Notes: a model not told the origin generated them from the letters alone. A stretch of DNA of 64,000 nucleotides from Azospirillum sp. SYSU D00513 (GCF_017356015.1 NZ_JAFIQV010000012.1:83501-147500), one strand, 5' to 3'. Shown: positions 32,621 through 42,914, counted from the stretch's first letter. Program-made: numbers and translations.

Positions 32621-34378
32621 ATGAATATTTTCAAGGCGTTCGAGAACGACATCCGCACCCTGGTCGAGGAGCTGGCCGCCGAGGGCCAGATCCCCGCCGG
32701 GCTCGACACCAGCCGCCTGACGGTGGAGCCGCCGCGCGAGGCGTCCCACGGCGACCTGTCCACCAACGCGGCGATGATCCTCGCCAAGCCGGCGGGCAAG
32801 CCGCCGCGCGCGCTGGCGGAACTGCTGGTCGCGAAGCTGCGGGCCCGCGCGGACGTGACCAGCGTCGAGATCGCCGGTCCCGGCTTCGTCAACCTGCGGC
32901 TGGCGCCGGATGTCTGGCGCGACCGCGTCCGCGACGTGCTGGCGTCGGGCTCCGCCTACGGCGACAGCGATCTCGGGCGCGGCCAGCCGGTGAACGTCGA
33001 GTACGTCTCCGCCAACCCCACCGGCCCGCTCCACGCGGCGCACGGGCGCGGCGCCGTGTTCGGTGACGCGCTGGCCTCGCTGCTGGAGAAGGCGGGCTAC
33101 GCGGTCACCCGCGAATATTACATCAACGACGCCGGCGCCCAGGTGCAGGTGCTCGGCCGCTCCGCCTATCTGCGCTACCAGGAGGCCTTGGGCGAGACGG
33201 TCGGCGAGATTCCGGCCGGTCTCTATCCGGGCGAGTACCTGAAGGACGTCGGCGCCGCGCTGGCCGAGCGCGACGGCCGCAAGTGGATGGGCGTGCCGGA
33301 GGAGGAGTGGCTGCCCGCCGTGCGCGACTTCGCCATCGCCATGATCATGGAATGGATCAAGGAGGATCTCGGTGCCCTCAACATCCGCATGGACGTCTAC
33401 ACCTCCGAGCGCGGTCTGGTCGAGGCCGGGGCTGTGGACAAGGCGCTGCGGACGCTGGAAGACCGTGACCTGATCTATGTCGGCGTGCTGGAGCCGCCCA
33501 AGGGCAAGAAGCCCGAGGACTGGGAGCCGCGCCCGCAGACGCTGTTCCGCGCGACCCAGTTTGGCGACGACGTCGATCGTCCCCTGAAAAAGTCCGACGG
33601 ATCGAACACCTATTTCGCCAACGACATCGCCTACCATCACGACAAGTTCACGCGGGGCTTCGCCTCGCTGATCGACGTGTGGGGTGCGGATCATGGCGGA
33701 TACATCAAGCGCATGCAGGCGGCGACCAGGGCGGTGACCGCCGACGGGGCGGAACTGGACGTGAAGATCTGCCAGCTCGTCCATCTGATGCAGAACGGGC
33801 AGCCGGTGAAGATGTCCAAGCGGGCGGGCACCTTCGTGACCCTGCGCGACGTGGTGGACGAGGTCGGCAAGGACGTCGTCCGCTTCATCATGCTGACCCG
33901 CCGCAACGACCAGACGCTGGACTTCGACTTCGCCAAGGTGACGGAGCAGTCCAAGGACAACCCGGTCTTCTACGTGCAGTACGCGCACGCCCGCTGCCGC
34001 TCGGTGCTGCGCAACGCGGCCGAGGCTCTGAAGGGCAGGGACCTGACCGCCGCCGGCCTCGCCAAGGCCAACCTCGGACGCCTCGCGGCGGAGGAGGAGA
34101 TGGCGCTGGTCAGGCGCATGGCGGCCTGGCCGCGCATGGTCGAGGCCGCCGCCGAGGCGCACGAGCCGCACCGCGTCGCCTTCTACCTCGCCGATCTGGC
34201 GGGCGACTTCCACGCGCTTTGGAACCGCGGCAAGGATGATTCCTCGCTGCGCTTCCTGATCGAGGGCGACGAGGAGGTGACGCTCGCCCGGCTGGCGCTG
34301 GTCGAGGCGGTCGCCACGGTCATCGCGTCCGGTCTCCGCGTCATGGGCGTGGAGCCGGTGGAGGAGATGCGTTCATGA
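32621..34378 (+). CDS. argS: Arginyl-tRNA synthetase
   Basis: The 585-residue class I synthetase charges tRNA-Arg. The N-terminal additional domain occupies residues 1-110. The HIGH-equivalent HAAHG lies at 138-142 within [15 protein letters not shown], the KMSKR motif near residue 398 ([10 protein letters not shown]), and the C-terminal anticodon-binding DALR domain ends near residue 580. The ATG at 32621 starts [18 protein letters not shown], matching family N-termini. Its stop overlaps the next gene by four bases. Confidence 0.97.
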   Translation: MNIFKAFENDIRTLVEELAAEGQIPAGLDTSRLTVEPPREASHGDLSTNAAMILAKPAGKPPRALAELLVAKLRARADVTSVEIAGPGFVNLRLAPDVWRDRVRDVLASGSAYGDSDLGRGQPVNVEYVSANPTGPLHAAHGRGAVFGDALASLLEKAGYAVTREYYINDAGAQVQVLGRSAYLRYQEALGETVGEIPAGLYPGEYLKDVGAALAERDGRKWMGVPEEEWLPAVRDFAIAMIMEWIKEDLGALNIRMDVYTSERGLVEAGAVDKALRTLEDRDLIYVGVLEPPKGKKPEDWEPRPQTLFRATQFGDDVDRPLKKSDGSNTYFANDIAYHHDKFTRGFASLIDVWGADHGGYIKRMQAATRAVTADGAELDVKICQLVHLMQNGQPVKMSKRAGTFVTLRDVVDEVGKDVVRFIMLTRRNDQTLDFDFAKVTEQSKDNPVFYVQYAHARCRSVLRNAAEALKGRDLTAAGLAKANLGRLAAEEEMALVRRMAAWPRMVEAAAEAHEPHRVAFYLADLAGDFHALWNRGKDDSSLRFLIEGDEEVTLARLALVEAVATVIASGLRVMGVEPVEEMRS

Positions 34379-35343
34379 AATTCGAGGGCGACGTGAACTA
34401 CGCCGCGGATCCCTACGGTTACCGGCCCCCGCCGGCGCCGCGCCGCGGGCTGTTCACGCTGGGCTTCGCCGTGGTCGGGATCGCCGCCTTCGCGGGCGCC
34501 GTGGTCGTGACCTACGGCGGCGGGAGCGGCGTGGTGGGGGAGGGCGGAATCCCGCTGCTGACCGCCGACACCACCCCCACCAAGATGCGGCCCGAACAGC
34601 CGGGCGGCATGCAGGTGCCCCACCAGGACAAGCTGGTCTACGAGCGGCTGAGCGACGGCGGCACGCGCCCCGGCGTCGAGCGGCTGCTGCCGCCGCCGGA
34701 GGAGCCGCTGCCCCGTCCGGTCGTGTCGCCGCAGGTTCCGGCTCCGCCACCCCTGCCGCAGGCGCCGGTGCTGGCACAGGTGGCCCCGCCGCCCGGCGCC
34801 ACCGCCACCGTTCCACGCGAGCTGCCGCCCGAGCCGGCCGCCGTTCCGGCGGCTCCGGCTCCGGAACCGGTGCCCCCGGCGCCGTCCCTGCCGGCGGCGG
34901 CTCCGGCCGCCGTTCCCGCGCCGGCGCCGGCCGTTCAGGAAACGCCCCGCGTCGCGCCGAAGCCCGCCCCGCCCCCGGCCGTCGCCGCGCTGTCCGCCCC
35001 GGTTCCAGCCCCGGCGCCCGCTTCGCTGAAGCCGCCCGCCGCGGCGGCACCCGCCGTCACCCCCGCCGCGGTGAAGCCGCCCGCCGTCGGCGGGGCTGGG
35101 GGGTGGCGCGTCCAGCTCGCGTCGGTCCGCAGCGAGTCCGAGGCCTCCGCCGAGTGGAAGCGGCTGTCCAGCCGTTACCCGGACGCGCTCGGCGGGCTCG
35201 GCGTGTCCATCGTGAAGGCCGACCTCGGCGAGAAGGGCATCTATTACCGCGTCCAGGGCAGCGGCGTGGACGAGACGAAGGCGCGGTCGATCTGCGCCCA
35301 GTTGAAGGCCCAGAATGTGGGGTGCGTGATTGTCCGTCCCTGA
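34375..35343 (+). CDS. SPOR-domain membrane protein
   Basis: The 322-residue protein has a short cytoplasmic N-terminus, one membrane span at about residues 26-47 ([20 protein letters not shown]), a long Pro/Ala-rich periplasmic linker (about 110-240), and a SPOR domain at 241-318 ([20 protein letters not shown] and [20 protein letters not shown]). SPOR domains bind denuded glycan strands at the division septum. It sits between argS and nagZ, a conserved alphaproteobacterial order. Confidence 0.92.
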   Translation: MKFEGDVNYAADPYGYRPPPAPRRGLFTLGFAVVGIAAFAGAVVVTYGGGSGVVGEGGIPLLTADTTPTKMRPEQPGGMQVPHQDKLVYERLSDGGTRPGVERLLPPPEEPLPRPVVSPQVPAPPPLPQAPVLAQVAPPPGATATVPRELPPEPAAVPAAPAPEPVPPAPSLPAAAPAAVPAPAPAVQETPRVAPKPAPPPAVAALSAPVPAPAPASLKPPAAAAPAVTPAAVKPPAVGGAGGWRVQLASVRSESEASAEWKRLSSRYPDALGGLGVSIVKADLGEKGIYYRVQGSGVDETKARSICAQLKAQNVGCVIVRP

Positions 35344-36367
35344 GACGCGTCGCCGCGCGGCCGTCCTCGGCTGCGCCGGCCTTGTCCTGACGGCGGAGGA
35401 GCGCCGCTTCTTCCGCGACGCCGATCCCCTCGGCTTCATCCTGTTCCGGCGCAACTGCGACACGCCGGACCAGGTCCGGGAGCTGGTCGCCGCGATGCGG
35501 GAGTCCGTCGGCCGCGCCGACGCGCCGGTGCTGATCGACCAGGAGGGCGGCCGGGTCGCCCGGCTGCGCCCACCGCACTGGCCCTCCTTCCCGCCGGCCC
35601 GCCGCTTCGGCGAGCTGGCCGAGCGCGACCGCGCCGCCGGTCTGGAGGCCGCCTGGATCAATGGGCGTCTCCTCGCCCACAGCCTGCGCGATGTCGGGGT
35701 GGACGTGGACTGCGCGCCGGTCTGCGACGTGCCGGTGGAGGGCGCCCACGACATCATCGGCGACCGTGCCTTCTCGCGGGACCCGAACCTCGTGGCCGAT
35801 CTGGCCCGGGCGACGGCGCAGGGGCTGATGGCCGGCGGCGTGCTGCCGGTGATCAAGCACATTCCCGGCCATGGCCGCGCCTTCGCCGACAGCCACGCGG
35901 AACTCCCCGTCCTCGACGCCCCGCTCCGGGATCTCGAACGGTCCGACTTCGCGCCCTTCCGCGCGCTCGCCGACCTGCCGCTCGCCATGGTCGCGCATGT
36001 CGTCATGACGGCGGTCGATCCGGCCGCACCCGCCAGCACCTCCGCCACCGTGATCCGCGACATCGTGCGCGGGCCGGCCATCGGCTATGACGGGCTGCTG
36101 TTCAGCGACGACCTGTCGATGGGCGCGCTGGCCGGCGGCATGGAAGAGCGCGCGCGGGCGGTGATGGAGGCGGGGCTCGACATCGTGCTCCACTGCAACG
36201 GCGTCATGGAGGAGATGGAGGCGGCCATGCGCGCCGTTCCCCCCATGTCTGACGCGGCGGTCCGGCGCTGGGCGCACGCCCGCGCGCTGTGCGGCGCGCC
36301 GCAACCGGCGGACATCCCCGCGCTGGAAGCGCGGATGGCCGAACTGCTCGCCGGTCCGGTCGCCTGA
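35330..36367 (+). CDS. nagZ: Beta-N-acetylhexosaminidase (GH3)
   Basis: The 345-residue enzyme removes N-acetylglucosamine from peptidoglycan turnover products in the cytoplasm. GH3 motifs include FILFRRNCDTPDQVRELVA, LIDQEGGRVARLRPP and the KHIPGHG....D.H pattern near residues 175-190 that holds the catalytic His-Asp dyad of NagZ. Reading begins at a TTG codon ([17 protein letters not shown]), overlapping the SPOR gene by 14 bases; no better start is available. Confidence 0.95.
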   Translation: MSVPETRRRAAVLGCAGLVLTAEERRFFRDADPLGFILFRRNCDTPDQVRELVAAMRESVGRADAPVLIDQEGGRVARLRPPHWPSFPPARRFGELAERDRAAGLEAAWINGRLLAHSLRDVGVDVDCAPVCDVPVEGAHDIIGDRAFSRDPNLVADLARATAQGLMAGGVLPVIKHIPGHGRAFADSHAELPVLDAPLRDLERSDFAPFRALADLPLAMVAHVVMTAVDPAAPASTSATVIRDIVRGPAIGYDGLLFSDDLSMGALAGGMEERARAVMEAGLDIVLHCNGVMEEMEAAMRAVPPMSDAAVRRWAHARALCGAPQPADIPALEARMAELLAGPVA

Positions 36368-36403
36368 TCCTCCGGGCCTGAACGCCCCTTGGCCTGAGAA
36401 AGT

Positions 36404-37090
36404 GTGAAGCCCGTGGAAGAATGGATCCTCCAGATCGCCGCCGTCGCCCTTCCGGCGATCCTGGCCATCACGCTGCACGAGGCCGCCCACGGCTTCGCCG
36501 CCTGGCGGCTGGGCGACGACACGGCGCTGCGGCTGGGCCGCGTGACGCTGAACCCGATCCGCCACGTCGATCCCATCGGCACGGTGATCCTGCCGGCCGT
36601 CATGTATTTCACCACGGGTTTCATGTTCGGCTGGGCGAAGCCGGTGCCCGTGAATTTCGGGCGGCTGAACAACCCGCGCCGCGACATGGTCTGGGTGGCG
36701 CTGGCCGGTCCCGGCGTCAACCTGGCGCTCGCCTACCTGTCCGTCCTGCTCTGGGGCTTCACCGAGCCCGGTGGAAGCCTGACGGAATCCTGGTTCCGGC
36801 TGATGCTCCAGGTATCGGTGCTGGTGAATGTCGTCCTGATGGTGTTCAACCTCATCCCGCTGCCGCCGCTCGACGGCGGGCGCGTCGCGGTCGGGCTGCT
36901 GCCGGACGCGCTCGCCTTTCCGCTGGCGCGGCTGGAACGCTACGGCATTCTGATCCTGATGTTCGCGCTGTTCCTGCTGCCGATGATCGGCCGGCAGATC
37001 GGTGTGGACCTCGGCATCCTGAGCATGGTCCTGGGACCGCCCGTGGATTTCGTCATCGACCTGCTCCAGACCCTCACCGGAAACGGTTGA
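36404..37090 (+). CDS. Site-2 protease family membrane metallopeptidase
   Basis: The 228-residue protein belongs to the M50 family of intramembrane zinc peptidases. The zinc motif HEAAH is at residues 25-29 inside the first span, and the third ligand Asp157 in PLPPLDGGRV lies in a later span. Four to six hydrophobic segments are visible. The GTG at 36404 is the chosen start. Such short forms without PDZ domain are usual between nagZ and scpA. The substrate is unknown. Confidence 0.92.
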   Translation: MKPVEEWILQIAAVALPAILAITLHEAAHGFAAWRLGDDTALRLGRVTLNPIRHVDPIGTVILPAVMYFTTGFMFGWAKPVPVNFGRLNNPRRDMVWVALAGPGVNLALAYLSVLLWGFTEPGGSLTESWFRLMLQVSVLVNVVLMVFNLIPLPPLDGGRVAVGLLPDALAFPLARLERYGILILMFALFLLPMIGRQIGVDLGILSMVLGPPVDFVIDLLQTLTGNG

Positions 37091-37103
37091 GGGCCGGCGC
37101 GAC

Positions 37104-37889
37104 ATGACCGCCTTCGAGGAGGATTCCGCGCCGGCACCGTCGGAGGCCACGGCGGAACAGCTCGTGCTGGTGCTCGACGGCTTCGAGGGGCCGCTCGACA
37201 TGCTGCTGGCGTTGGGGCGCGAGCAGAAGGTGGACCTCACCCGGATCTCCATCCTCCAGCTCGCCGACCAGTATCTCGCCTTCGTCGCCGAGGCGCGGCG
37301 CGTGCGGCTGGAACTGGCGGCCGACTATCTCGTCATGGCGGCCTGGCTGGCCTACCTGAAATCGCGCCTGCTGGTGCCTGAACCGTCGGGCGAGGAACCG
37401 TCGGGCGAGGACATGGCCGCGGCCCTGGCCTTCCAGCTCCAGCGGCTGGAGGCGATGAAGGAAGCGGCGGCCAAGCTGATGGCGCGCCCCCGGCTGGGCA
37501 TCGACCTGTTCGCGCGCGGCGCGCCGGAGGATCTGGACATCCGCCGCAAGTCGGTGTTCGAGGTCAGCCTCTACGATCTGCTGAAGGCCTATGGGGAGCA
37601 CAAGCGGCGCAAGGATGGCAGTGTCCTGCAGATCGCGCCGGTGCGCCTCTACTCCATCGAGGACGCCGTGCGGCGCCTGTCCGAGCTGCTCGGCCATGTG
37701 CCGGACTGGACCGTGCTCTCCAGCTTCCTGCCCGACGGCGGCACGGACACGCTGCTCGGCCGGTCGTCGCTCGCCGCTCATTTCGTGGCGACGCTGGAGC
37801 TGGCGAAGGCCGGCCGGGTCGAGCTGCGGCAGGACGGTGCCTTCTCCCCCATCTATGTCCGCCGCGCGCGGCCCGACACGGAACCCTGA
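37104..37889 (+). CDS. scpA: Segregation and condensation protein A
   Basis: This kleisin of 261 residues bridges SMC heads in the chromosome-condensing complex. The N-terminal LVLVLDGFEGPLDMLLALGR is the ScpA hallmark, followed by LTRISILQLADQYLAFV and DYLVMAAWLAYLKSRLL. The C-terminal winged helix includes LFARGAPEDLDIRRK and ends near residue 255. scpB follows after 10 bases. Confidence 0.96.
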   Translation: MTAFEEDSAPAPSEATAEQLVLVLDGFEGPLDMLLALGREQKVDLTRISILQLADQYLAFVAEARRVRLELAADYLVMAAWLAYLKSRLLVPEPSGEEPSGEDMAAALAFQLQRLEAMKEAAAKLMARPRLGIDLFARGAPEDLDIRRKSVFEVSLYDLLKAYGEHKRRKDGSVLQIAPVRLYSIEDAVRRLSELLGHVPDWTVLSSFLPDGGTDTLLGRSSLAAHFVATLELAKAGRVELRQDGAFSPIYVRRARPDTEP

Positions 37890-37899
37890 GACCGGAGCC

Positions 37900-38538
37900 A
37901 TGATCCAGGACGTCACGGACAACGAGGAGATCGAGGCGCGGATCGGCCGGCTGCGTCTTCTCGAAGCGCTGCTCTTCGCCTCCGCCGACCCGCTCGACGA
38001 GGAGACGCTGGCCGGCCGGCTGGGGGAGGGTGCCGACGTCCCGGCGCTGCTGGACGAGCTGCGGCGCCACTATGCCCCGCGCGGCGTCAACCTGGTCCGC
38101 ACCGGCGCCGGCTGGTCCTTCCGCACGGCGCTGGACCTCGGCCCGCAGCTGCGGGCCGAGGAGGAGGTCTCCCGCAAGCTGTCGCGCGCCGCGATCGAGA
38201 CTCTGGCGATCATCGCCTACCACCAGCCGGTCACCCGCGCCGAGATCGAGCAGATCCGCGGCGTCGTCACCAGCAAGGGGACGCTCGACCTGCTGATGGA
38301 GCATGGCTGGATCCGTCCGGGGCGGCGGCGCGAGACGCCCGGCCGGCCGCTCACATGGGTCACGACGGACCATTTCCTCGACCATTTCGGGCTGGAGACC
38401 CTGCGCGACCTGCCGAGCGTGGAGGATCTGCGCGCGGCCGGCCTGCTCGATTCGCGCCCGGTCCTGCTCGGCTTGTCCGGCGGGGAGGAGGCGCCCGCCC
38501 GCCCGCCGGCACCGGCGGAGGGACCGGAGCCCGGGTGA
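37900..38538 (+). CDS. scpB: Segregation and condensation protein B
   Basis: The 212-residue protein forms the dimeric partner of ScpA in the SMC complex. Two winged-helix domains are visible: RLRLLEALLFASADPLDEET with LNLVRTGAGWSFRTA-like strands, and SRAAIETLAIIAYHQPVTRA followed by EQIRGVVTSKGTLDLLMEHG. The last 25 residues are a Pro/Ala tail. The ATG at 37900 is preceded by CCGGAGCC. Confidence 0.95.
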   Translation: MIQDVTDNEEIEARIGRLRLLEALLFASADPLDEETLAGRLGEGADVPALLDELRRHYAPRGVNLVRTGAGWSFRTALDLGPQLRAEEEVSRKLSRAAIETLAIIAYHQPVTRAEIEQIRGVVTSKGTLDLLMEHGWIRPGRRRETPGRPLTWVTTDHFLDHFGLETLRDLPSVEDLRAAGLLDSRPVLLGLSGGEEAPARPPAPAEGPEPG

Positions 38539-38651
38539 CGGCGCCGCCGGTTTGTTAAGAACTCTTTGCAACGATGGGCCGGGGTGACTAGTAAGGACCC
38601 TCGCCGCAAGATTTCCAGGGGCGCTTCCGCCCATCAAGCTTCCGGATCCCC

Positions 38652-39848
38652 ATGGACCGTTCCGCCAATGCCGACCGCCGCATCGCCGGGGAGACCGCAG
38701 CCGAGGGGCAAGGTGCCACCGTGCCGCTCGACGCGCTCGGTCCCGTGCCGGGCAAGGGGGCCGTGACGATCGAGGCCCTGGCGCTCGACCGGGTGTCGCA
38801 CCGCTATGGCTCCGCCATCGCCGTCGACGACATCAGCCTGACCATCGGCGCCGGCGAGATCCTCTGCCTGTGCGGCCCGTCCGGATGCGGAAAATCGTCG
38901 CTGCTGCGCATCGCCGCCGGGCTGGAGGCCTTGCAGAGCGGCACTGTGCGGATCGGCGGTCGCGTCGTGGCCGACCCCTCGGGCGAGGTGCCGGCGGAGC
39001 GGCGGGGCATCGGCCTCGTCTTCCAGGATTACGCCCTGTTCCCGCACCTGTCGGTGATGCAGAACGTGCGCTTCGGCCTGTCCGGCCTGCCCGCCGGAAA
39101 GCAGCGCGCCCGCGCGCTGGAGGTGCTGGCCCAGGTCGGCATGGCCGACTACGCCGACTCCTTTCCGCACCACCTGTCCGGCGGCCAGCAGCAGCGGGTG
39201 GCGCTCGCCCGCGCGCTGGCGCCGAACCCGGCGGTGCTGCTGCTCGACGAGCCCTTCTCCGGCCTGGACGCGCGGCTGCGCGAGCAGGTGCGCGACGAAA
39301 CCCTGCACGTGCTGAAGCAGAACGGGGCGGCGACGCTGCTGGTCACCCACGATCCGGAGGAGGCGATGTTCCTCGCCGACCGCATCGCCCTGATGCGGGC
39401 CGGCCGGATCGTCCAGCTCGGCGATCCGGTGGATCTCTACACCCGCCCGGCGGACGGCTTCGCCGCCTCCTTCTTCGGCGAGGTGAACCGCATCGTCGGC
39501 AAGGTCGCGGGCGGCGGCGTCGAGACTCCGCTCGGCCGCATCCCGGCTGCCGGCTTCGCCGACGGCGCCGAGGTGGAGGTGCTGATCCGGCCTGAGGCGC
39601 TGAAGCTGACCCCCATCGTGGCGGTGGCGCCGGTCGGGAACGGGATGCCGAACCTCGCCCGCGTCATGGCGGCCCGGCTGCTCGGACGCACCAGCCTGAT
39701 CCATCTGGGCATGCCGGACGGGACGGGTGGTGCGGTGCACCTGCATTCCCGCATGCCCGGGCAGTTCCTTCCGCCCGAGGAAAGCTACGTGTCGGTCGCG
39801 CTGGATCCACGGCAGGCCTTCGTCTTTCCGCTGCCCGCCGGCGGATGA
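38652..39848 (+). CDS. ABC transporter ATP-binding protein, Fe3+/polyamine type
   Basis: The 398-residue ATPase has Walker A GPSGCGKSS near residue 78, Q-loop FQDYALFP, signature LSGGQQQ, Walker B VLLLDEPF and H-loop LLVTHD, followed by a C-terminal TOBE domain with LIRPEALKL. The layout is that of FbpC/PotA-like importers. The first 35 residues are an extra, probably disordered extension. No permease or binding-protein gene is adjacent, so the partner is unknown. It sits between scpB and tatA. Confidence 0.88.
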   Translation: MDRSANADRRIAGETAAEGQGATVPLDALGPVPGKGAVTIEALALDRVSHRYGSAIAVDDISLTIGAGEILCLCGPSGCGKSSLLRIAAGLEALQSGTVRIGGRVVADPSGEVPAERRGIGLVFQDYALFPHLSVMQNVRFGLSGLPAGKQRARALEVLAQVGMADYADSFPHHLSGGQQQRVALARALAPNPAVLLLDEPFSGLDARLREQVRDETLHVLKQNGAATLLVTHDPEEAMFLADRIALMRAGRIVQLGDPVDLYTRPADGFAASFFGEVNRIVGKVAGGGVETPLGRIPAAGFADGAEVEVLIRPEALKLTPIVAVAPVGNGMPNLARVMAARLLGRTSLIHLGMPDGTGGAVHLHSRMPGQFLPPEESYVSVALDPRQAFVFPLPAGG

Positions 39849-39947
39849 GCCCGGCTGCCGGCCGGTCCCGCGCGGCGTTGCGGCAGCCCGGCCTTTCTGC
39901 CATAGTGCGCGCGCTGCCGAAGGGGCAGCCGCCTGGGAAAGCGTGAC

Positions 39948-40184
39948 ATGGGATTTACGAGCATCTGGCATTGGGTCATCGTTCTGGTGATCGTCGTGCT
40001 GTTCTTCGGCGCCGGCAAGCTGCCGAAGGTGATGGGCGACGTCGCCAAGGGCGTGAAGAGCTTCAAGGCCGGCCTCCGCGACGATGACGAGACCGATGGC
40101 GCCGCCAAGCCCCTGTCGAGCCAGCCGGCTCCGGGTGTTGCCGCCGACCAGGCCATCAAGCGCGACGAACCGGCCCGCACCTGA
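39948..40184 (+). CDS. tatA: Sec-independent translocase protein TatA
   Basis: The 78-residue protein forms the pore component of the twin-arginine export system. It begins [20 protein letters not shown], a single span, then the conserved [24 protein letters not shown] hinge and amphipathic helix, and ends in a charged disordered tail. tatB and tatC follow. Confidence 0.97.
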   Translation: MGFTSIWHWVIVLVIVVLFFGAGKLPKVMGDVAKGVKSFKAGLRDDDETDGAAKPLSSQPAPGVAADQAIKRDEPART

Positions 40185-40250
40185 CGGGTGCCCGCCGGCC
40201 CGCGAAAGGCGCTCCCCCGGCGGGGGAGCGGCGTTTAAGGCCGAGGATTC

Positions 40251-40793
40251 ATGCTCGACATTGCCTGGTCTGAACTCATGGTCATCGCGGCCATCGCCCT
40301 TGTGGTGATCGGCCCGAAGGACCTGCCGAAGGCCATCTACACTCTCGGGAAGTGGGTGCGGAAGGCGCGCGGAGTCGCGCGCGAGTTCCAGACCCACATC
40401 GACGACATGATGCGCGAGTCGGAACTGGACGAACTGCGGCAGCAGGCGCTCAAGACCCGCGACATGAACCTCCAGAAGATGATGGAGGACACGGTCGATC
40501 CGAAGGGTGAGCTGAAGAACGCCTTCAACATCGATCCCAATGGCGGCCACCCCGGCAGCCCGCCGGAGAACGGCCCCGACACTGCCGTGGCCGCCAAGGC
40601 GGAGCCGTCGGTACAGCCGCTTTCCGCGACCGAACCACCGGTCACGGCCCCGGCCACGGCGCCCGCCGCACTCCCTGAAACAGCGGCACCGTCCGCTCCG
40701 GCCGCTTCCGCCCCCTCGGACGCGGCGCCGAAGCCCTCGCTGAGGGCCGACGCGAAGCAGACCGAACCGACCGAGACCGACAAGCAGGCATGA
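40251..40793 (+). CDS. tatB: Sec-independent translocase protein TatB
   Basis: The 180-residue protein cooperates with TatC in recognising twin-arginine signal peptides. It opens MLDIAWSELMVIAAIALVVI, with the TatB-type Glu in the span, followed by GPKDLPKAIYTLGKWVRKAR. A cytoplasmic helix extends to about residue 90, and the C-terminal half is a Pro/Ala-rich tail. Its stop overlaps the tatC start by four bases. Confidence 0.96.
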   Translation: MLDIAWSELMVIAAIALVVIGPKDLPKAIYTLGKWVRKARGVAREFQTHIDDMMRESELDELRQQALKTRDMNLQKMMEDTVDPKGELKNAFNIDPNGGHPGSPPENGPDTAVAAKAEPSVQPLSATEPPVTAPATAPAALPETAAPSAPAASAPSDAAPKPSLRADAKQTEPTETDKQA

Positions 40794-41587
40794 CCCAGTT
40801 GTCCGGCGAACCCCAAGACGAGCTTGAAGAGAGCAAGATGCCGCTGCTCGACCATCTGGTCGAGCTGCGCAACCGCCTGATGTACGCCTTCGCGGCCATC
40901 ATCATCGCCTTCCTGCTCTGCTACGCCTTCTCCGACCGGATCTACAATTTCCTGGTCCAGCCGCTCGCCGACATCCTGGCCGGGCAGGGACGCCGGATGA
41001 TCTACACCGGCCTTACGGAAGCCTTCTTCACCTATGTGAAGGTGGCCTTCTGGGCCGGCTGCTTCCTGTCCTTCCCCATCGTCGCCTCGCAGATCTGGAT
41101 GTTCGTGGCGCCCGGTCTCTACAAGCACGAGCGCCGGGCCTTCCTGCCCTTCCTGGCGGCCACGCCGGTCCTGTTCTTCCTGGGCGGGGCGATGGTCTAC
41201 TACCTCATCTTCCCGATGGCATGGCGCTTCTTCCTGGGGTTCGAGTTCCATCCCGGCGGGACCACCGACGCCCTTCCCATCGAGTTCGAGGCGCGCGTCA
41301 GCGAATATCTGTCGCTGGTGATGCAGCTGATCTTCGCCTTCGGCCTCGCCTTCCAGCTTCCGGTGCTCCTGACGCTGCTGATCCGCGCCGGGCTGCTGAG
41401 CACGAAGACGCTCGCCGAAAAGCGCCGCTACGCGATCGTGTTCGTCTTCATCTTCGCGGCCATCGTGACCCCGCCCGACGTCATCAGCCAGGTCGGGCTC
41501 GCCATCCCGCTGCTGGCGCTCTACGAGGTTTCCATCTGGATCGGCCGCCTCATCGAGAAGAAGCGCGACGCGCAGCAGGGTGCCTGA
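40790..41587 (+). CDS. tatC: Sec-independent translocase protein TatC
   Basis: The 265-residue membrane protein is the signal-peptide receptor of the Tat system. The N-terminal MPLLDHLVELRNRLMYAFAA with its conserved Glu and Arg, GLTEAFFTYVKVAFWAG, FVAPGLYKHERR and FLGGAMVYYLIFPMAWRFFL are TatC signatures, and six spans can be placed. Family length is normal. Confidence 0.97.
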   Translation: MTQLSGEPQDELEESKMPLLDHLVELRNRLMYAFAAIIIAFLLCYAFSDRIYNFLVQPLADILAGQGRRMIYTGLTEAFFTYVKVAFWAGCFLSFPIVASQIWMFVAPGLYKHERRAFLPFLAATPVLFFLGGAMVYYLIFPMAWRFFLGFEFHPGGTTDALPIEFEARVSEYLSLVMQLIFAFGLAFQLPVLLTLLIRAGLLSTKTLAEKRRYAIVFVFIFAAIVTPPDVISQVGLAIPLLALYEVSIWIGRLIEKKRDAQQGA

Positions 41588-41635
41588 GGCCGCTTCACGG
41601 CTTCTTAAGGGCTAAGGCCTTACCCTCGGTCCGTC

Positions 41636-42820
41636 ATGACCGACGGCCCCTTACCCACTTCGCAGCCCACCGAGGGCGACGAGATCCGGCGCGAGCGCGA
41701 CCGCTTCCGCGAACTGGTCGAGATCACCTCCGACTGGGTGTGGGAGGTCGACGCCTCGGGGCGCTACACCTACACCAGCCCGCAATGCCGGAACCTCCTG
41801 GGCTATGAGCCGGAGGAGATCCTCGGGCGCACCCTGTTCGACCTGATGCCCCCGCCCGAGGCCGCGCGCGTCCGCCGCGACTTCCTGGCCTGCGTGGCGG
41901 CCCGGCGGCCCATTTCCGGCCTGATCAACGTGAACCTGCGCAAGGACGGGACGGAGGTCGTGCTGGAGACCGGCGGCGTGCCGCTGCTGAGCGCCGAGGG
42001 CCGCCTCCTGGGCTACCGGGGCGTGGACCGGGACGTGACCGAGCGGCACCGCGCCTATCTCGCGCTCGAGGAGTTCGCCCGCCAGTCCGCCCGTGAGAAG
42101 GAGCGCGCCGAGAAGGAGAATGCCGCCAAGTCCCGTTTCCTCGCCGTGATGAGCCACGAGCTGCGCACCCCGCTCAACGCCATCATCGGCTTCTCCGAGG
42201 AGATGCTGCACGAGGATTTCGGCCCGCTGGGCGATCCTCATTACCGGGAGTATGCCCAGGACATCCGGGACAGCGGGCGCCATCTGCTCGCCATCGTGAA
42301 CGACATTCTGGAGCATGCCAAGCTGGAGGCCGGCGCCGTCGAGCTGGAGGACGGGCCTGTGTCGGCCCACGACCTTCTGGGCGGTGTGATGCGCATGCTG
42401 CGCCCGCTATCCCAGCCGCGCGGCGTCCTGGTGCGGGTCGAGATCGCCGACGGTTTCCCGACCCTCAGGGGCGATGCGCGCCGCTTGCAGCAGGCGGTCC
42501 TGAACCTCGCGGCCAACGCGGTCCGCTTCAGCGCGGAGGGGATGGCCGTCACCCTGTCCGCAGGACTTGCCGACGACGGAGTGCCGCTGCTGCGCGTCGC
42601 CGACCACGGGCCCGGCATGACCCCGGCGGAGCTGGAGGTCGCCCTGAGCGCCTTCGGTCAGGCCCATCAGGGGCATGGGCGCGCGCCGGAGGGAACGGGG
42701 CTGGGCCTGCCCATCGCCGTCCGGATCGCGGAGCTGCATGGCGGCTCGCTGGAGGTCCGCAGCGCTCCGGGGCAGGGCACGACGGTGACGATCGCGCTGC
42801 CCGGCCGCCTGCTCCGCTGA
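41636..42820 (+). CDS. PAS-domain sensor histidine kinase
   Basis: The 394-residue protein has no membrane span or signal peptide and is probably cytosolic. A PAS domain lies at residues 18-140 (VEITSDWVWEVDASGRYTYT), with a PAC-like end (GYRGVDRDVTERH). A helix leads to the H-box AVMSHELRTPLNAIIGF with phospho-acceptor His near residue 174. The ATPase has NLAANAVRFS (N-box), DHGPGM (G1) and GTGLGLPIAV (G2). No receiver gene is adjacent, so it is an orphan kinase. Confidence 0.92.
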   Translation: MTDGPLPTSQPTEGDEIRRERDRFRELVEITSDWVWEVDASGRYTYTSPQCRNLLGYEPEEILGRTLFDLMPPPEAARVRRDFLACVAARRPISGLINVNLRKDGTEVVLETGGVPLLSAEGRLLGYRGVDRDVTERHRAYLALEEFARQSAREKERAEKENAAKSRFLAVMSHELRTPLNAIIGFSEEMLHEDFGPLGDPHYREYAQDIRDSGRHLLAIVNDILEHAKLEAGAVELEDGPVSAHDLLGGVMRMLRPLSQPRGVLVRVEIADGFPTLRGDARRLQQAVLNLAANAVRFSAEGMAVTLSAGLADDGVPLLRVADHGPGMTPAELEVALSAFGQAHQGHGRAPEGTGLGLPIAVRIAELHGGSLEVRSAPGQGTTVTIALPGRLLR

Positions 42821-42854
42821 CGGTGCTGTGCCGGGGCGGCCCGGACCTTCAATC

Positions 42855-42883
42855 TGGACCTTACGGGGGTGGCGCACTATAAC
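42855..42883 (+). promoter_or_regulatory. Predicted serS promoter
   Basis: TGGACC (42855-42860) and TATAAC (42878-42883) are separated by 17 bases, 32 bases before the serS start. The -35 box is only a moderate match. Confidence 0.45.
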
Positions 42884-42914
42884 CAGCGTCCCACCATACA
42901 GGTTTTCGTGAGCC

